8,132 nucleotides of DNA from Pseudomonadota bacterium (GTDB taxonomy: Bacteria; Pseudomonadota; Alphaproteobacteria; Rhizobiales; Beijerinckiaceae). This document shows, one piece after another, positions 5,270-8,132 of this stretch (positions are counted from its first letter, which is position 1; each line of letters opens with the position of its first letter). The notes beneath the pieces are model-generated. The model saw nothing but the letters and a program-made list of their open reading frames with translations, was not told the origin of the DNA and ran no database searches. The translations under genes were made by a program, and so were the position numbers. Location of the stretch: positions 1-8,132 of the forward strand of contig JAEXUU010000765.1 of NCBI GenBank assembly GCA_023452965.1. Direction: 5' to 3'.

Positions 5270-6082
5270 ATGTCGATGGCATTGGCCGATCGCAGGCCGC
5301 ATCCTGCGCGCGCTGCGGCGGGACCGGGCAGGGGCTCGCTCGAGAGCTTCTTCGCCGGTCTCGCGCCGGACTGGCACTCGCGCTGGGCCTGGGACCATTA
5401 CGAGGCGACGATCCTGGCGCTCGCGCATCAGTTCGGCCTGAGGCGCGTCTGCGAGGTCGGCGGCGGGCGCGACCCGCTGTTCTCGCCGGAGGAGGCGCGC
5501 CGCTACGGGCTCGACCTCGTCGTCAACGACATCGACGCCGGTGAGCTCGCACTGACTCCGAAAGGCTTGCGCACCGCCCGCTTCGACATCGCGGGCGACC
5601 TTTCCGAGCCGGATATCGCGCGCGGCGGCTATGACATGATGGTCTCGCGCATGGTTTTCGAGCATGTCCAGGACGTCGAGCGCGCCTGGACCAACATCCA
5701 TGCCTTGCTGGCACCGGGGGGCGTCGGCCTCGCCTTCGTGCCGACGCTCTGGGCGCCGGTCTTCGCGCTCAACCATGTCCTGCCCGAGAAGGCCTCCCGC
5801 GCCATCGTCCATGCGCTGTTTCCGGCACGGCGCGAAGGTGGCGACGATCCGAAGTTCCCTGCCTTCTATGACTGGTGCCGTGGCAGCCGCGCCAGGCTGG
5901 CTCCGATGTTGAAGCGGGCCGGCTTCAGCGACATCCATGTCCAGCCCTTCTGGGGGCACGGCTATTTCGACCGGATGCCGGGGGTGCGCGAGGTCGACGA
6001 TGCCTTCAACCGGCTGGCGGCCAGGATCGGTTTCGAGGCCCTGACGACCTATGCCTATGTGGTCGTGCGGAAGGAGCGCTGA
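5270..6082 (+). CDS. Class I SAM-dependent methyltransferase
   Basis: This 270-residue cytoplasmic protein has a Rossmann-type methyltransferase core. Motif I, the SAM-binding glycine loop, is 'VCEVGGGRDPL' (60-70). The acidic residues after the second strand are in 'VVNDID' (84-89). 'YDMMVSRMVFEHVQD' (121-135) is the motif IV region typical of methyltransferase type 11/23 proteins, and 'LLAPGGVGLAF' (146-156) is the following helix-strand. The C-terminal part contains 'WGHGYFDRMPGVREVDDAF' (228-246), perhaps substrate binding. ATG 5270 is preceded by GAGAGA, a weak ribosome binding site; ATG 5276 is an alternative. It converges with the O-antigen-ligase-like gene, with 2 bases between stops. 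The acceptor is not predictable; a sugar or lipid of the surface polysaccharide is possible from context only. Confidence 0.87.
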   Translation: MSMALADRRPHPARAAAGPGRGSLESFFAGLAPDWHSRWAWDHYEATILALAHQFGLRRVCEVGGGRDPLFSPEEARRYGLDLVVNDIDAGELALTPKGLRTARFDIAGDLSEPDIARGGYDMMVSRMVFEHVQDVERAWTNIHALLAPGGVGLAFVPTLWAPVFALNHVLPEKASRAIVHALFPARREGGDDPKFPAFYDWCRGSRARLAPMLKRAGFSDIHVQPFWGHGYFDRMPGVREVDDAFNRLAARIGFEALTTYAYVVVRKER

Positions 6083-6084
6083 GG

Positions 6085-7323
6085 CTAGTCACCGCGCGGC
6101 GGCATCGCCGGGTTGAGCACGGCCAGCCCCCAGACCAGGCCGAGCATCAGGTAGAAGTGCCGCCAGTGGTCGGTGTCGATCTGGATGCCTTGCAGGATCG
6201 TCACGAACAGCACCGACCAGAGCACGATCGCATGGCCCTGCCAGGGCGAGCGCCGCATCGCGACACGCCAGCCGGCGAGGCAGGTCGCGGCCATCAGCGC
6301 CAGGAAGGAGACGCCGCCGAGCCAGCCATAGGAGGCGAAGGCGTTGATGTAGACGTTGTGCGGATCCTCCGGGAAATGCCAGCGAAAGCGCAGCGGGCCG
6401 AAGCCGTTCGGCAGGTCAAGCAGCAGCGGGATCGAGCGCAACTGGTTGCCGAATCGGCCGGTGACGCCTTGGTCGTAATCCTGGTCGAGGCTGGCGCGGA
6501 TCTCGAAGACGCTGCGGATGTTCTCGAAGGACAGCGCGATCAGCATCGCGACCACGACCAGCACCAGCGAGACCAGCGTCAGGAAGACGATGCGGGTGCG
6601 TTGTTTGCTGCTCGGCGAGGTCAGGAAGGTCAGCGCCGTCATCATCAGCGTGGCGGCGACAAGATTGGCCCAGGCGCCGCGCGAGAAGCTCAGGAAGAGC
6701 GCGAGCAGCGGCACGCTCATCAGCAGGAAGCCCTTGACCAGGCCGACCCGCCCGGTGAGCACGGCATGCAGGGTGTAGACGATCGGCAGCACCAGGAAGG
6801 GGCCGAGCACGTTCGGGTCCTTGAAGGTGCCGGAGGCACGGCCATGCAGCGAGAGCACGCTGCCGAGGCCGGCCACGTCGAAGTAGCCGAGCAGGCCGGC
6901 AAAGCCGGCGCACCAGGCCGAGAAGAGATAGCCCTTGCGCAGCGTGTCGAGGCGCCCGAGCGGGTCTTCCGCCATGATCGCGGCGAAGAAGATCGCCGTC
7001 AGCATCAGATAGACCGAGACGGCGGTGAAGCGGACCGAGGGAGGCTCGTCCATCCAGGGCAGCAGCGAGAAGACGCCGCCGAGATTGTAGAGCAGCAGCA
7101 GGATCGCGAGGGGCAGCAGCTTCTGCGAGAAGCGGATGCCGGTCAGCGCGAACACGAAGAGCGCGATCAGGAAGACGAGTTCGTAGGGCGAGGGCTCGAT
7201 CAGGGCAAAGCCGCTCGAGGCGGTGAGCAGCCAGAGAGCCCCGCGCTTGATCGCGGCATAGGAGATCTGCAGGCCGCCATGTCGCCGGCCACCAGCCTCA
7301 CCTCCCTGCGCCAGCGTGCTCAA
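6085..7323 (-). CDS. O-antigen ligase / polymerase family membrane protein (Wzy_C)
   Basis: This 412-residue polytopic protein has roughly ten to twelve hydrophobic segments. Typical O-antigen ligase family signatures are visible: 'RASGTFKDPNVLGPFLVLP' (162-180), 'LSFSRGAW' (211-218) and, in the large periplasmic loop, 'FPEDPHNVYINAFASYGWLG' (317-336) with the conserved His322. Members join or polymerise undecaprenyl-linked oligosaccharides at the periplasmic face (WaaL ligase, Wzy polymerase, or exopolysaccharide polymerases), and the sequence does not decide among these. The frame opens at TTG (7323-7321), which overlaps the stop of the sugar transferase by 4 bases. No in-frame ATG or GTG occurs before the first membrane helices, so TTG with translational coupling is the best start. 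It shares an operon with the transferase at 7320-8132, pointing to surface or extracellular polysaccharide synthesis. Confidence 0.9.
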   Translation of the reverse strand: MSTLAQGGEAGGRRHGGLQISYAAIKRGALWLLTASSGFALIEPSPYELVFLIALFVFALTGIRFSQKLLPLAILLLLYNLGGVFSLLPWMDEPPSVRFTAVSVYLMLTAIFFAAIMAEDPLGRLDTLRKGYLFSAWCAGFAGLLGYFDVAGLGSVLSLHGRASGTFKDPNVLGPFLVLPIVYTLHAVLTGRVGLVKGFLLMSVPLLALFLSFSRGAWANLVAATLMMTALTFLTSPSSKQRTRIVFLTLVSLVLVVVAMLIALSFENIRSVFEIRASLDQDYDQGVTGRFGNQLRSIPLLLDLPNGFGPLRFRWHFPEDPHNVYINAFASYGWLGGVSFLALMAATCLAGWRVAMRRSPWQGHAIVLWSVLFVTILQGIQIDTDHWRHFYLMLGLVWGLAVLNPAMPPRGD

Positions 7324-8132
7324 TAGGCGTTCTCGTTCTTCGTCAGGAGCGAGAACGGCGTCTTGATCAGGATGTAGAGGTCCAGCAGCACCGACCAGTT
7401 CTCGATGTAATAGAGATCGTGCTCGACGCGGCGCTGGATCTTGTCCTCCGTGTCGGTCTCGCCGCGCCAGCCATTGATCTGGGCCCAGCCGGTGATGCCG
7501 GGCTTGACCTTGTGGCGGGCGAAATAACCGTCGACCACCTGCTCATAGGCGCGGTTCGAGGCGGTGGCATGGATCGCGTGCGGGCGCGGGCCGACCAGCG
7601 AAAGATTGCCCTTGAAGACGACGTTGAAGAGTTGCGGCAGCTCGTCGATCGAGGTCTTGCGGATGAAGCGGCCGACGCGGGTGACGCGTGGATCGTCCTT
7701 GGTGACCTGCTTGGCGGCGGCGAAGTCGCTCATCTCGTGATAGAGCGAGCGGAATTTCAGCACCTCGATCAGCTCGTTGTTGAAGCCGTAGCGCTTCTGG
7801 CGGAACAGGATCGGGCCCTTCGAGTCGAGCTTGATCGCGATCGCGGTCGCCAGCATCAGCGGCGAGAGCAGGATCAGGGCCAGCGTGCCGACGATCTTGT
7901 CGAACAGCCATTTGACGACGATGTCCCAGTCGGCGATCGGCCGGTCGAAGACGTCGAGCACCGGAACGGCGCCGATATAGGAGTAGGAGCGCGGCCGGAA
8001 ACGCAGCTTCGACATATGGGCCGAGAGCCGAATGTCGATCGGCAGCACCCAGAGCTTGCGCAGCATCGCCAGAAGCCGTGCCTCGGCCGAGATCGGCAAG
8101 GTGAAGATCACGAGGTCGAGCTTGGTGCGGCG
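7320..8132 (-). CDS. Polyprenyl-phosphate sugar-1-phosphate transferase, C-terminal part (WcaJ/ExoY type)
   Basis: The gene continues beyond the window edge, so only its last 270 residues are seen. The first 60 or so visible residues ('[20 protein letters not shown]...') resemble the end of the CoA-binding-like N-terminal region of long polyisoprenyl-phosphate hexose-1-phosphate transferases. A hydrophobic membrane helix (about 76-101 of the visible part) and the bacterial sugar transferase domain follow. '[14 protein letters not shown]' (106-119), 'LKFRSL' (125-130), catalytic Asp-Glu in '[12 protein letters not shown]' (160-171), '[11 protein letters not shown]' (176-186) and '[15 protein letters not shown]' (210-224) are intact. 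The enzyme starts repeat-unit assembly by moving glucose- or galactose-1-phosphate from the UDP-sugar to undecaprenyl phosphate at the inner membrane. Its stop overlaps the next gene's TTG. GTG at 8111 is an internal codon, not the start. The sugar is unknown. Confidence 0.93.
   Translation of the reverse strand, partial: RRTKLDLVIFTLPISAEARLLAMLRKLWVLPIDIRLSAHMSKLRFRPRSYSYIGAVPVLDVFDRPIADWDIVVKWLFDKIVGTLALILLSPLMLATAIAIKLDSKGPILFRQKRYGFNNELIEVLKFRSLYHEMSDFAAAKQVTKDDPRVTRVGRFIRKTSIDELPQLFNVVFKGNLSLVGPRPHAIHATASNRAYEQVVDGYFARHKVKPGITGWAQINGWRGETDTEDKIQRRVEHDLYYIENWSVLLDLYILIKTPFSLLTKNENAY

Noticed and set aside
5195..5959. Minus-strand 254-codon frame opposite the methyltransferase
   Set aside because: The plus strand carries recognisable methyltransferase motifs; this frame has none and would also cover the CtrA-type box.
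5875..7326. Plus-strand 483-codon frame opposite the ligase-like gene
   Set aside because: The translation is an extremely Gln/Glu/Arg/His-rich low-complexity product, typical of antisense to a hydrophobic membrane-protein gene. The opposite strand has clear Wzy_C motifs.
1..8132. CRISPR array, insertion sequence, prophage or phage-defence island
   Set aside because: No regularly spaced repeats, transposase, integrase or terminal inverted repeats were seen; apart from the lone BrnA, the genes are housekeeping or envelope types.

Overview
The window looks like chromosomal DNA of a GC-rich alphaproteobacterium, probably Hyphomicrobiales (a Bosea- or Methylobacterium-like genus would fit; this is inferred from coding style and gene families, not from a search). 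The support is strong G/C preference at third codon positions, a BrnA-family antitoxin, a ring-cleaving dioxygenase/hydrolase pair, polyprenyl-phosphate sugar transferase and O-antigen-ligase genes, and a TTAA-N7-TTAA (CtrA-type) box.

Region 1 (1-2250) is a compact module resembling the Firmicutes mhq quinone/catechol defence genes. A DoxX-family membrane protein (minus strand) is divergent from an MhqO-like extradiol dioxygenase and an MhqD-like alpha/beta hydrolase (plus strand). The divergent intergenic region holds an AT-rich palindromic block that is a good operator candidate; no regulator gene lies in the window.

Region 2 (2251-3992) is a loose patch of small genes: a 45-residue membrane protein with a strong ribosome binding site on the minus strand, a doubtful 93-residue reading frame, a two-helix small membrane protein on the plus strand, an orphan BrnA-type antitoxin, and a tRNA-Pro(GGG) with encoded CCA and a recognisable promoter. 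The 316 bases between the tRNA and the next gene hold no convincing gene.

Region 3 (3993-6082) carries a membrane-anchored diguanylate cyclase with an intact GGEEF active site and RxxD inhibitory site, then a class I SAM-dependent methyltransferase preceded by the CtrA-type box.

Region 4 (6085-8132, minus strand) is the end of a surface-polysaccharide operon. A polyprenyl-phosphate sugar-1-phosphate transferase, cut by the window edge, is followed with a 4-base overlap by an O-antigen-ligase/polymerase-family membrane protein that appears to start with TTG. This operon converges on the methyltransferase with only 2 bases between the stop codons.

Most of the window is recognisable families in ordinary arrangements. 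I do not see strong evidence of a wholly new system. The items most worth checking are the divergent operator of the mhq-like module, the orphan BrnA, and the small membrane-protein genes.
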